Positions 47,653 through 55,561 of a stretch of 64,000 nt of DNA are shown piece after piece (the first letter of the stretch is position 1; the number at the start of each line of letters is the position of its first letter). Both the position numbers and the translations under genes were made by a program. This stretch comes from Alteromonas gracilis (GTDB taxonomy: Bacteria; Pseudomonadota; Gammaproteobacteria; Enterobacterales; Alteromonadaceae), in NCBI RefSeq assembly GCF_002993325.1, contig NZ_PVNO01000025.1:496001-560000 (forward strand), read 5' to 3'. A model generated the notes under the pieces. That model made no database searches. It saw only the letters and a program-made list of their open reading frames with translations, and was not told the origin of the DNA.

Positions 47653-47696
47653 TTTACGTAATGAGAAGCTGGCCATGCAACTACGCATTACGTAAA
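47653..47696. other. Long inverted repeat between convergent genes
   Basis: TTTACGTAATG (47653-47663) and CATTACGTAAA (47686-47696) are perfect 11-base arms around 22 bases. It lies between the 3' ends of psrA and the small lysine-rich gene. It can form a hairpin on either strand but lacks a T-run, so its role as a terminator or binding site is open. Confidence 0.5.
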
Positions 47697-47731
47697 TCCC
47701 TTTTGTTTGGAATTGCTTTTTATTTGTTAAC

Positions 47732-48067
47732 CTAGCGAGGAAGGGTGGCGCCAGGTGCTTCTGCATTAAGTTTTTCTGCCCAAAAGTCTTTCACAGAAAA
47801 TCCTGATTTCGTGGGGCTTGTGGCTTTTTTCTTCGCTGTGGTAGTCGCGGTAGTTGTATTTTTCTTCTTTGAAGTTTTCTCAGCAGAATTCCCGTGCTGT
47901 GATTCCAATGACGCTATCATCTCTTGAAGTTGTGCGAGTCGTACGTTCTTACCACCGTCTACGCTGTACCATCCACTTTTACTTTCGATATTAGGGCTTT
48001 TACCGTTAGCCTTCTTATAAGCGTCAGTGAAAGCTGCTAACACTGCATCTTTGTGTAAGTTTGTCAT
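47732..48067 (-). CDS. Small lysine/threonine-rich protein of unknown function
   Basis: I do not recognise this 111-aa protein. Residues 1-55 look like a small folded domain (HKDAVLAAFTDAYKKANGK, then SGWYSVDGGKNVRLAQLQEM). A low-complexity stretch at about 64-90 is made of Lys, Thr, Ala and Ser (KKKNTTTATTTAKKK). A short tail with SVKDFWAEKL follows. The basic linker resembles those of nucleic-acid-binding proteins, but this is only a guess. It is convergent with psrA and divergent from the Nif3-like gene. The consistent reading frame and folded-looking N-terminus support a real gene. Confidence 0.65.
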   Translation of the reverse strand: MTNLHKDAVLAAFTDAYKKANGKSPNIESKSGWYSVDGGKNVRLAQLQEMIASLESQHGNSAEKTSKKKNTTTATTTAKKKATSPTKSGFSVKDFWAEKLNAEAPGATLPR

Positions 48068-48298
48068 GCTTTTTTGCTCTTTAATTTGTTAACATAGTGA
48101 ACGATTCAAAACCTATAAAAGCGCTGTCTTAAACTAGTATTGATGTAACGCTTCACGACAAATTACCCAAGCCGACAAGGTGAACATCTGCAAATTTATA
48201 AACTACTTGTGTTTGCCCATAAGCAGTAATTTTGAATACGTTCGCGTCTTTTTATAGCGCTTTTTGGCTATTTTGTCTAATTTTCAACCGGAGGACTT

Positions 48299-49060
48299 GT
48301 GTCTATTACCAATCTTGAACTACAGAATTACCTTGATGGCATGCTTAGGGTCAAAGAAATAAGTGATTATTGCCCTAACGGCTTACAGGTAGAAGGCGCA
48401 CGCAATATAGAAACCATCATAACGGGCGTGACAGCATCGCAAGCGTTAGTTGATGCTGCTGTAGAAAAGAATGCGGACGCTATCATTGTCCACCATGGCT
48501 ATTTTTGGAAAGGTGAATCTCAAGTTATTACTGGCATGAAAAAACGACGTCTCTCAGCGCTGCTTGCTAACGATATTAATCTATATGCCTATCACCTTCC
48601 ATTAGACGTACACCCAGAATTCGGCAATAACCGTCAACTTGCAGCGCTTCTAGGAATTGAAAATGTGAGCGCGGTAAGTAGCGTTAAGCCGTTGGGCGTT
48701 GTTATGCAGGGAGACCTAGTAGAGTCGGTTGACGGTCACACCCTGCAATCGAAGTTAAAAAAGCTTCTAGGTCGAGAGATTTTAATTGAGGGCCCTGTCA
48801 CTAAACCCATTTCAACTATTGCTTGGTGTACGGGAGGCGGACAAGGGTTTATCGAACAAGCCGTGGACCTTGGTGTAGACGCTTTTATTTCCGGCGAGGT
48901 ATCCGAGCAGACGGTACATACTGCACGAGAAATGGGGATCACCTTTTTTGCCGCTGGCCACCATGCTACGGAACGCTATGGGGTGAAATCTTTAGGTGAG
49001 CATATAGCAGAACAATTTGACGTGACTGTTCAGTTCATTGATATCGATAATCCTGCGTGA
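48299..49060 (+). CDS. ybgI: Nif3-like dinuclear metal-centre protein (YbgI type)
   Basis: This 253-aa protein belongs to the Nif3/YbgI (DUF34) family, whose members bind two metal ions in a toroidal hexamer. Metal-binding motifs are AIIVHHGYFWKGE, YAYHLPLDVHPEFGNN and AAGHHATERYG near the C-terminus. The function is uncertain in the family; roles in GTP cyclohydrolase-like chemistry or stress have been proposed. The start is GTG 48299, decided by a strong GGAGG six bases upstream. cmoM starts 15 bases after the stop, so the two genes are probably co-transcribed. Confidence 0.9.
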   Translation: MSITNLELQNYLDGMLRVKEISDYCPNGLQVEGARNIETIITGVTASQALVDAAVEKNADAIIVHHGYFWKGESQVITGMKKRRLSALLANDINLYAYHLPLDVHPEFGNNRQLAALLGIENVSAVSSVKPLGVVMQGDLVESVDGHTLQSKLKKLLGREILIEGPVTKPISTIAWCTGGGQGFIEQAVDLGVDAFISGEVSEQTVHTAREMGITFFAAGHHATERYGVKSLGEHIAEQFDVTVQFIDIDNPA

Positions 49061-49075
49061 TGTAGAGTAAGGTAT

Positions 49076-49819
49076 ATGAACAACGATCGTATCTTTGATG
49101 GAATCGCTGAAAAATTTTCAAATAATATTTACGGTACAACAAAAGGAAAGCTAAGGCACACCTTACTCTGTGATGTGCTTTCGCCCTATGTTGCAAAACC
49201 GCTGCGCGTCATTGAGATAGGCGGCGGAACAGGGGTTATGTCTGCCCATTTAGCGTCAATGGGGCACACTGTTACGCTAACCGACGCATCTAAAGATGTG
49301 CTTGAACAAGCTGCTACTGTTCTTAGTGCATGTGACGGCATAACGATAAGACAGCAGTACCTGCAGGCTATAGAAGACTTTGCTGACTATGACTTGGTTG
49401 TGTGTCATGCAGTGCTTGAATGGCTTGACGCGCCTTTCGATGCAATAGACTATATTTTTAACAATATGAAGAGTGGGGCGTCTCTTAGTCTGAGCTTTTT
49501 CAACCAGGATGCAAACTTATTTGCGAATGCCATTTACGGTAACTTTGACTATATCGCCAAAGGCATGAAAGTGAAAAAGCAGGTTAGGCTTAATCCTAAA
49601 AAGCCATTAAGTGCTATGCGGGTAGTGGAGCACTGTGAGGCGCTTGGTTTTCAGGTGATAGAAAAAGCTGGAATTCGATGTTTTCATGACTATATGCGCG
49701 ATATAAGCCATCAGAGCAGTAAGTTCGACGAATTACTGGCGCTAGAACGTCAATATCATAAAAAAGCACCTTATATGTGGCTTGGCAAATATTTCCAATT
49801 AATACTTAAAAAACCGTAA
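49076..49819 (+). CDS. cmoM: tRNA carboxymethoxyuridine methyltransferase CmoM
   Basis: This 247-aa SAM-dependent methyltransferase closely follows E. coli CmoM (formerly SmtA), which makes the methyl ester of 5-carboxymethoxyuridine at the tRNA wobble position. The start region RIFDGIAEKFSNNIYGTTKG is diagnostic. VIEIGGGTGVMSAHLA is SAM motif I, CHAVLEWLDAP and GNFDYIAKGM are conserved blocks, and CFHDYMRDI is near the end. It lies directly after the Nif3-like gene and converges with ldhA. Confidence 0.92.
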   Translation: MNNDRIFDGIAEKFSNNIYGTTKGKLRHTLLCDVLSPYVAKPLRVIEIGGGTGVMSAHLASMGHTVTLTDASKDVLEQAATVLSACDGITIRQQYLQAIEDFADYDLVVCHAVLEWLDAPFDAIDYIFNNMKSGASLSLSFFNQDANLFANAIYGNFDYIAKGMKVKKQVRLNPKKPLSAMRVVEHCEALGFQVIEKAGIRCFHDYMRDISHQSSKFDELLALERQYHKKAPYMWLGKYFQLILKKP

Positions 49820-49925
49820 TAATATGCCTTTTTCTTTTCTCAACCGCTTACTGTGTCAAGCAGCTTAGATTGGAAAAAGGCGCGATAAGTGAGTGTATAA
49901 ATAAGCCATCAAAAGCGGCTATGGG

Positions 49926-50951
49926 TCAGAGCCTGTTGCCGCCATACATTATATTATCTAGCGTTATCTCTCCAATTTCATGGAGGGCTTCTTGAGTAAA
50001 AAAACCTTGGTGCCCGGTTATTAAAACATTGGGAAAGGTAGTAAGCCGCTGAAAAACATCATCCTGAATAATCTCCTGAGAATGATCGCTAAAGAAGAGT
50101 TCAGACTCGCGTTCGTAAACGTCTAAGCCTAGGTAGCCGATTTTCTTCGATTTTAGGCCCTTAATGACCGCTGCATCATCAAGTAACCCCCCTCGCGACG
50201 TGTTAATAAGCATGACACCGTCAGGCATCTTGGCAATGCTGTCAGCGTTTATAATGTGCTGGCTATGTTCATTGAGCGGGCAATGCAACGTAACAATCAC
50301 GCTTTTTGATAGCAGCTCGTCGAGAGAGACATATTGAGCCCCCATGCAGATAACAGAAGAGTCCTGTGTTGGGTCAAAGCATAATACATTGCACCCAAAT
50401 CCGAGCAATATTCGAATGACCGCTTTGCCTATTTTGCCCGTTCCAATAACGCCAACGTTTTTTTCATGAAGCGTAAAGCCCATTAAACCTTGTAAGTTAA
50501 AGTTACCCTCTCTAACCCGGTTATAGGCCTTGTGTGTTTTTCTGTTCAATGTAAGGATAAGCGCAAGCGTATGCTCTGCAACAGTTTCAGGGCTGTAAGC
50601 CGGTACACGACTCACACTGATCCCCATTTCAGCTGCCGCGTCCACATCCACATTGTTGTAGCCAGCACAACGAAGCGCTACGTGGCTTACATTATTTTGA
50701 CTCAACGCTTTAATTGTAGCTTCGCTTACATCGTCATTTACAAATACCACAACGTCAGAGAATCCTTCACAACTTAATGCTGTAGAGGGGTTTAGCGGAT
50801 GCTCAAAAAATGTTGCCTCTATGGGAGAGGTTAACGTCTCATTGCGTACATTGAGCAGTTCAGTAAAGACCTGCTTTTCATAAGGCCGAGTGCTAAAAAA
50901 AGCCACATTTCTGCTAGAGCCGTCGTCTAGCGATAAACCTTTTTGTGCCAT
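49926..50951 (-). CDS. ldhA: D-lactate dehydrogenase LdhA (fermentative, NAD-dependent)
   Basis: This 341-aa enzyme reduces pyruvate to D-lactate. It belongs to the D-2-hydroxyacid dehydrogenase family and matches E. coli LdhA in pattern: RCAGYNNVDVDAAAE, the NAD motif GVIGTGKIGKAVIR, the catalytic Arg in NTSRGGLLDD, Glu in DVYERE and His in TGHQGFFT. The N-terminus is about 13 residues longer than in E. coli; a later start is possible. It is followed on the same strand, upstream, by the glutathione peroxidase gene, 43 bases away, so the two may share a transcript. Confidence 0.9.
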   Translation of the reverse strand: MAQKGLSLDDGSSRNVAFFSTRPYEKQVFTELLNVRNETLTSPIEATFFEHPLNPSTALSCEGFSDVVVFVNDDVSEATIKALSQNNVSHVALRCAGYNNVDVDAAAEMGISVSRVPAYSPETVAEHTLALILTLNRKTHKAYNRVREGNFNLQGLMGFTLHEKNVGVIGTGKIGKAVIRILLGFGCNVLCFDPTQDSSVICMGAQYVSLDELLSKSVIVTLHCPLNEHSQHIINADSIAKMPDGVMLINTSRGGLLDDAAVIKGLKSKKIGYLGLDVYERESELFFSDHSQEIIQDDVFQRLTTFPNVLITGHQGFFTQEALHEIGEITLDNIMYGGNRL

Positions 50952-50994
50952 ATGCCTTAATCCTTAAGCAGGTAAATAAAGTTTTTTGGAGTGA

Positions 50995-51480
50995 TCAGTC
51001 AACAGGTAAATGCTTAATAATATCAGCTTCGATTGCCGAAGGTTTGATGGTGGGCGCGTATCGTTTTAATACCTTGCCATCAGGGGTAACAAGAAATTTT
51101 GTGAAATTCCATTTTATACGCTTGGTTCCTAATAGGCCTGGCGCTTCTTTTTTCAATGACTCAAAAAGCGGATTTGCCTCAGGACCGTTCACAATAGTTT
51201 TTTGAAATAAAGGGAAAGACACACCAAAATTTAAACTACAAAACTCTGCAATATCTTCATCACTCCCTGGCTCTTGATGACCAAATTGATCACATGGAAA
51301 CCCCAGTATTTCCAGACCTTTGTCTTTATACTTTTTGTAAAGTGCCTCTAACCCTTCATATTGCGGAGTAAACCCACATTTACTGGCGGTATTGACAATG
51401 AGCAACACTTTCCCTTTGTATTGTTCAAGGGTGATTTGTTCGCCGGTATTGCGGGTAATGTGATGCGAGTAGAGTTCCAA
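50995..51480 (-). CDS. Glutathione peroxidase-family thiol peroxidase
   Basis: This 161-aa protein is a GPx-family peroxidase that reduces hydrogen peroxide or lipid hydroperoxides with glutathione or thioredoxin. The peroxidatic cysteine is in NTASKCGFTPQYEG, the second conserved block is GFPCDQFGHQEPG, and WNFTKFLV carries the conserved Trp and Asn. It is a Cys rather than a selenocysteine enzyme. It lies just upstream of ldhA on the same strand and is divergent from the hydroxyacid dehydrogenase gene. Confidence 0.92.
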   Translation of the reverse strand: MELYSHHITRNTGEQITLEQYKGKVLLIVNTASKCGFTPQYEGLEALYKKYKDKGLEILGFPCDQFGHQEPGSDEDIAEFCSLNFGVSFPLFQKTIVNGPEANPLFESLKKEAPGLLGTKRIKWNFTKFLVTPDGKVLKRYAPTIKPSAIEADIIKHLPVD

Positions 51481-51532
51481 AGTAAATTCCTATGTTTTTG
51501 TTGTTGTTAAGTCTGTTACTCTTAAGTAATCA

Positions 51533-51546
51533 AAACATTGATGTTT
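51533..51546. promoter_or_regulatory. Inverted repeat in the peroxidase/dehydrogenase divergent region
   Basis: AAACAT-TG-ATGTTT has perfect 6-base arms. It lies 21 bases before the dehydrogenase start and may be an operator for either divergent gene. Confidence 0.35.
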
Positions 51547-51567
51547 ATCTTCTAGAGTATATTTTGT

Positions 51568-52443
51568 ATGAGTAATTTGAAAGTGAGTTTTTTAGGCTTG
51601 GGTGTTATGGGTTTTCCAATGGCCGGCCATTTAAGCAAAGCGGGTTACCCTGTGACTGTTTACAACCGAACGGCGCAAAAAGCCAAAGACTGGGTAACGA
51701 CTTATAATTTAGATGGGGCACAAGTTAAGGCTTGTGAAACGGTTTCTCAGGCCTGCGAAGATGCATCCATTGTTTTTATGTGTGTAGGAAATGACAACGA
51801 TGTGAAAGACGTTGCCTATCAAGCACTTAAAGTGATGAAACCAGGCAGCGTTCTTGTGGACCACACTACTGCATCGGCGGATGTAGCCAGAGAGCTTTAC
51901 GCCGCTTGCACAGAAAAAAATATCGGCTTTCTTGATGCACCTGTTTCGGGAGGACAGGCAGGGGCCGAAAACGGTCAACTGACGGTAATGGTTGGTGGCG
52001 ATCAAGAATTTTATGATAAAGCTGAGCCAGTAATGTCTCATTACGCTCGACATAGTCAGCTATTGGGCAAGAGCGGTAGCGGTCAATTAGCAAAAATGAT
52101 GAATCAAATATGCATCGCGGGTATCGTTCAAGGGTTATCAGAAGCATTGCATTTTGGCCAAAGGGCCGGATTAGATTGTAATGCTGTAATTGATGTAATC
52201 AGTAAAGGCGCTGCGCAATCTTGGCAAATGGAAAACAGAGCCAGCACAATGCTAAGCAATACATTTGATTTTGGATTTGCGGTTGACTGGATGCGAAAGG
52301 ATTTAGGCATTGCGCTAGATGAAGCGCGTAAAAATGGTTCAACGCTAGCTCTTACTGCACTTGTTGACCAATATTATGCCGATGTTCAAAAGTTAGGCGG
52401 TGGACGTTGGGATACCTCTAGCCTGTTAACACGCCTCAAATAA
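51568..52443 (+). CDS. 3-hydroxyisobutyrate dehydrogenase-family oxidoreductase
   Basis: This 291-aa protein belongs to the beta-hydroxyacid dehydrogenase family. It has the NAD(P) motif FLGLGVMGFPMAGHL, the substrate block DAPVSGGQAGAENGQL and the catalytic Lys176 within GSGQLAKMMNQ. Family members oxidise 3-hydroxyisobutyrate or reduce tartronate or succinic semialdehyde. The nearby acyl-CoA dehydrogenase and hydroxyisobutyryl-CoA hydrolase-type genes favour a valine role (MmsB-like). The VYNRT after the first fold suggests NADP preference, which is less usual for MmsB, so I do not assign the symbol. Confidence 0.82.
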   Translation: MSNLKVSFLGLGVMGFPMAGHLSKAGYPVTVYNRTAQKAKDWVTTYNLDGAQVKACETVSQACEDASIVFMCVGNDNDVKDVAYQALKVMKPGSVLVDHTTASADVARELYAACTEKNIGFLDAPVSGGQAGAENGQLTVMVGGDQEFYDKAEPVMSHYARHSQLLGKSGSGQLAKMMNQICIAGIVQGLSEALHFGQRAGLDCNAVIDVISKGAAQSWQMENRASTMLSNTFDFGFAVDWMRKDLGIALDEARKNGSTLALTALVDQYYADVQKLGGGRWDTSSLLTRLK

Positions 52444-52470
52444 TTTTACGCTGGTAGATATTTAAACGTT

Positions 52471-52510
52471 AACGCTGATCCTGGTTAACAATCAGGGTCG
52501 CGTTTTCATT
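52471..52510. terminator. Imperfect hairpin between convergent genes
   Basis: AACGCTGATCCTG pairs with CAGGGTCGCGTT with one bulge and one G-T pair, and TTTTC follows. It is a likely terminator for the dehydrogenase gene. Confidence 0.55.
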
Positions 52511-52517
52511 GATAGCT

Positions 52518-54119
52518 TTAAATCGATTGCTCTTGACTAGAAAGAATAAGCTGTTCAAGACGGGCTTTATTAGTTTCATTTAATTTCATCGTCGATATCT
52601 TATCGATAAGCTGTTTTAGGTTAAATTTTCGATACACGCCCGTATCTGCCTCAATCATGCATTGAAGCAGGTTTAACCCAAATGCTGGCGTTTCTTCAGA
52701 GAGGTGAAACGCGTCATAGAAGTGCTTCATTGCGCTTGTGAAACTCCCTTCAATGAATAACTGGGTGCCGGTTTGGTTGATAGCAACGGCCTGTTCATGA
52801 TTTAACCCTAAACGTTCCCCACCTGAAAATATGAGTTCATCATTCATGACTTGTTCAGAGATGACCTGTAACTCAGCGTTTTTTTGCTTAGCCATCAAAA
52901 GTAGTTCACCCGCTTTACGCTCGTCGCCTAAACCGTGATGGACTTTAGCTGCAATCACTAAAATCGAAGGCTCTGTTCTCAAATAGTTGTCGATGTGATC
53001 GCCTTCAAGCAGGTGCGCCGCTTTTTCTAAATCGTTCTCAATTACTGCGCCGAAGGCAAGGAGATAATCTCGCTTTTGAAGAATTTGTGGATCACCTTGG
53101 CTTCGCCCTGCTATACCTACTAGCTTACGGGCCTGAGACAAACTCTCTGTCCGATTTGTCTTTGGGGACTCTTCCGCTAACAAAAGATAAAATTCTGCGA
53201 GTTCGAAAGTAAAGTCAACGAACCTGTCTTTAGCGCTTCTATGCATTGCTCTTTTTTTCTGAAGTAAGTCAATGGCTTCTATGACTTTATCCTGCTTCTG
53301 AAAAGCCATAGTTTTTAATTTAGCTGCGGGAAGACTGAGCTCGCTAAAGTTGATTTCGTTTAAATATTTTTCTACATCTTCAAACGCACTTTGCTCGAAG
53401 GAAATGGATGCTAACCATTCAAAGGCTTTATCGCGAGCAAGACTTGAATTAACTAAATCGCTCAAATGGTTTTTGCAATCTGGCCACTGACCTGAAGCAT
53501 ACTGGCACTTAATTTTACCCCATTGAGCCCAAAGTACCTTTTCCGAACGGGTTAACACATCTTCATAAATGCTTAGTGCACGGCGAATTTCTCCGCACTC
53601 GACAAGAAGACGGGCGTAAAGTTTTCTGATGTCTCCAACAAGACGAGGTGGAATGCCTTCTTTTATCTTCGCTCTAATGATATTTACTGCTCGGTCTGGC
53701 TGTTTATTATCAAGCGAATGCAACGCGTTCTTTATAAAGTCTCGGTACGTTAAGTAGTGGTTAACTTGCCGGGTCAGGGATGCGATTGTATAGGGTTTTA
53801 TAAGAAGGACATCAGGTTGCAGGTCCATGATACGACCAATGATTTGAGGGGAGCGATCTGAGGTTAAAAAGATAATGCCCGTGCTTGGACGAATAAACCC
53901 CGCCTCGCGAAGATTATGAACCCATTCTACACCGTTTTTGCCTTCACCGAGGTGGTAATCCATAAGCAACAACTCAAAGTTTTGCTTTTTTAGCGCGGCC
54001 TTGAGTTCAACACCTGTAGCAAAACTACTCACTTCTAAGTTTGCAATAGACATAAGGTGCCCTCGAAGTGCAGTTCGAGCGGTGGCATTATCCTCTACAA
54101 TAGCAATTCTAAATTCCAC
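52518..54119 (-). CDS. Response regulator with REC domain and TPR region
   Basis: This 533-aa protein starts with a receiver domain (about 1-125): acidic pocket VEDN (Asp10), phospho-acceptor Asp54 in LLLMDYHLGEG, Thr86 in FLTSD and Lys108 in LLIKPYT. The remaining 400 residues are helical with TPR-like pairs (for example LYARLLVECGEIRRALSIYEDVL). There is no DNA-binding domain, so output is probably by protein contact. No cognate histidine kinase is next to it. It lies convergent to the dehydrogenase and divergent from the acyl-CoA dehydrogenase gene. The pathway is unknown. Confidence 0.85.
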   Translation of the reverse strand: MEFRIAIVEDNATARTALRGHLMSIANLEVSSFATGVELKAALKKQNFELLLMDYHLGEGKNGVEWVHNLREAGFIRPSTGIIFLTSDRSPQIIGRIMDLQPDVLLIKPYTIASLTRQVNHYLTYRDFIKNALHSLDNKQPDRAVNIIRAKIKEGIPPRLVGDIRKLYARLLVECGEIRRALSIYEDVLTRSEKVLWAQWGKIKCQYASGQWPDCKNHLSDLVNSSLARDKAFEWLASISFEQSAFEDVEKYLNEINFSELSLPAAKLKTMAFQKQDKVIEAIDLLQKKRAMHRSAKDRFVDFTFELAEFYLLLAEESPKTNRTESLSQARKLVGIAGRSQGDPQILQKRDYLLAFGAVIENDLEKAAHLLEGDHIDNYLRTEPSILVIAAKVHHGLGDERKAGELLLMAKQKNAELQVISEQVMNDELIFSGGERLGLNHEQAVAINQTGTQLFIEGSFTSAMKHFYDAFHLSEETPAFGLNLLQCMIEADTGVYRKFNLKQLIDKISTMKLNETNKARLEQLILSSQEQSI

Positions 54120-54289
54120 GAGTACTTAGTGTGTGATGACAAAGTAGCTAGGTTATCAGTAGCGGCATAAAAGTGCATTAGCAAATAGACCAAGATTTTA
54201 TGTCGATGGAGGCGATATCCAGTAGTGACCCTCTTTTCGTCACAAAATATTTACGTCCTTTGCGACAAATTTTAAAAGAATGTTTACCT

Positions 54290-54303
54290 TTACGTTTACG
54301 TAA
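54290..54303 (+). promoter_or_regulatory. Palindrome resembling a MerR/LiuR-type operator
   Basis: TTACGT-TT-ACGTAA has perfect 6-base arms and lies 54 bases before the acyl-CoA dehydrogenase start. LiuR, a MerR-family regulator of branched-chain amino acid breakdown, uses a motif of this general shape in related bacteria, as far as I recall. The regulator gene is not in the window. Confidence 0.5.
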
Positions 54304-54357
54304 GGGGTAGCTATTGGTTATTGTTATGGAAAAGCAAATCAATTGAAGGTATGACTC

Positions 54358-55512
54358 ATGAATTTTGATTTAACAGACGACCAATTAGCCTTTGAAGAAA
54401 CCGCCCGTCAATTCGCACAACAAGAGTTGGCGCCCAATGCAGCGATGTGGGACAGAGAACATTATTTTCCTGTTGAGGCAATTAAGAAATCAGGCGAGTT
54501 AGGATTCTGTGGTTTATACGCGCCAGAAAGCGCTGGTGGTCTAGGGCTTTCGCGCCTTGATTCTTCAATTATCTTCGAGCAGCTTGCGATGGGGTGCACG
54601 ACAACCACCGCTATGCTTACTATTCACAACATGGCGACGTGGATGATTGCAACCTGGGGAACCGAAGAAGTAAAGAGCACATGGTGTGAAAAGCTGGTTT
54701 CTGGTGAAAAGCTCGCGTCTTATTGCCTTACAGAGCCTGGCGCTGGGTCTGACGCGGCGTCGCTTAAAACTAAAGCCGTTAAGGAAGGCGGTGAGTACGT
54801 TTTAAACGGTTCAAAAGTTTTTATCTCTGGCGCGGGTAGCACAGACGTATTGGTTGTTATGGCTCGTACCGGAGAAGATGGTCCCAAAGGGGTTTCTGCA
54901 TTTGCTGTTCCTGCTGATGCAGCAGGCATTGAGTATGGCAAAGCAGAAGAGAAAATGGGCTGGAACGCGCAACCAACCCGTATGATAACGTTTGATAATG
55001 TGAAGCTTCATCCAAGTTGGCTATTAGGCGAAGAGGGCCAGGGTTTTAAAATGGCAATGCAAGGCTTGGACGGTGGCCGTATTAATATCGCAACTTGCTC
55101 AGTTGGGACCGCACAGCAAGCGTTAAATGTAGCGAGAGACTACATGAATGAGCGTGAACAATTTGGAAAGCCTATTGCTGGTTTTCAAGCGTTACAATTC
55201 AAGCTGGCTGACATGGCAACAGAACTTGTTGCTGCAAGACAAATGGTTCGGATGGCTGCATGTAAACTGGATAACGATGACGCTGATAAAACAACGTATT
55301 GCGCAATGGCGAAGCGCTTTGCAACAGATGTCGGTTTTAACGTATGTAACGACGCATTGCAGCTGCATGGCGGATATGGCTACATAAAAGAATATCCTCT
55401 AGAGCGTCATTTCAGAGATGTCCGAGTTCACCAGATATTGGAAGGCACTAACGAAATAATGCGGGTGATCATCGGTAGGCGTTTACTGTCTGACGAACGA
55501 AGCGTACTGTAA
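54358..55512 (+). CDS. Acyl-CoA dehydrogenase (probably isobutyryl/short-branched-chain)
   Basis: This 384-aa flavoenzyme has the standard acyl-CoA dehydrogenase domains. The N-terminal helices start MNFDLTDDQLAFEETARQFA, the beta domain has YCLTEPGAGSDAASLKT and KVFISGAGSTDVLVVMART, and the C-terminal domain carries the catalytic Glu362 in EGTNEIMR. It introduces the first double bond in acyl-CoA. The next gene encodes a 3-hydroxyisobutyryl-CoA hydrolase-family protein 49 bases on, which points to isobutyryl-CoA in valine breakdown. Substrate is inferred from context. A TTACGTTTACGTAA site lies upstream. Confidence 0.9.
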   Translation: MNFDLTDDQLAFEETARQFAQQELAPNAAMWDREHYFPVEAIKKSGELGFCGLYAPESAGGLGLSRLDSSIIFEQLAMGCTTTTAMLTIHNMATWMIATWGTEEVKSTWCEKLVSGEKLASYCLTEPGAGSDAASLKTKAVKEGGEYVLNGSKVFISGAGSTDVLVVMARTGEDGPKGVSAFAVPADAAGIEYGKAEEKMGWNAQPTRMITFDNVKLHPSWLLGEEGQGFKMAMQGLDGGRINIATCSVGTAQQALNVARDYMNEREQFGKPIAGFQALQFKLADMATELVAARQMVRMAACKLDNDDADKTTYCAMAKRFATDVGFNVCNDALQLHGGYGYIKEYPLERHFRDVRVHQILEGTNEIMRVIIGRRLLSDERSVL

Positions 55513-55561
55513 AACGCGTTTTTATTTATTTTTATAAACGGATTTCCTTATAGGAGTTGCA

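Noticed and set aside
48232..48245. Possible fifth starch operator (TGAATACGT then TCGCG)
   Set aside because: Only the first nine bases match and the second half-site is absent; it lies before the Nif3-like gene.
49825..49885. GCCTTTTTC and GAAAAAGGC between cmoM and ldhA as a terminator
   Set aside because: The arms match but the loop is over 35 bases, so stable folding is doubtful.
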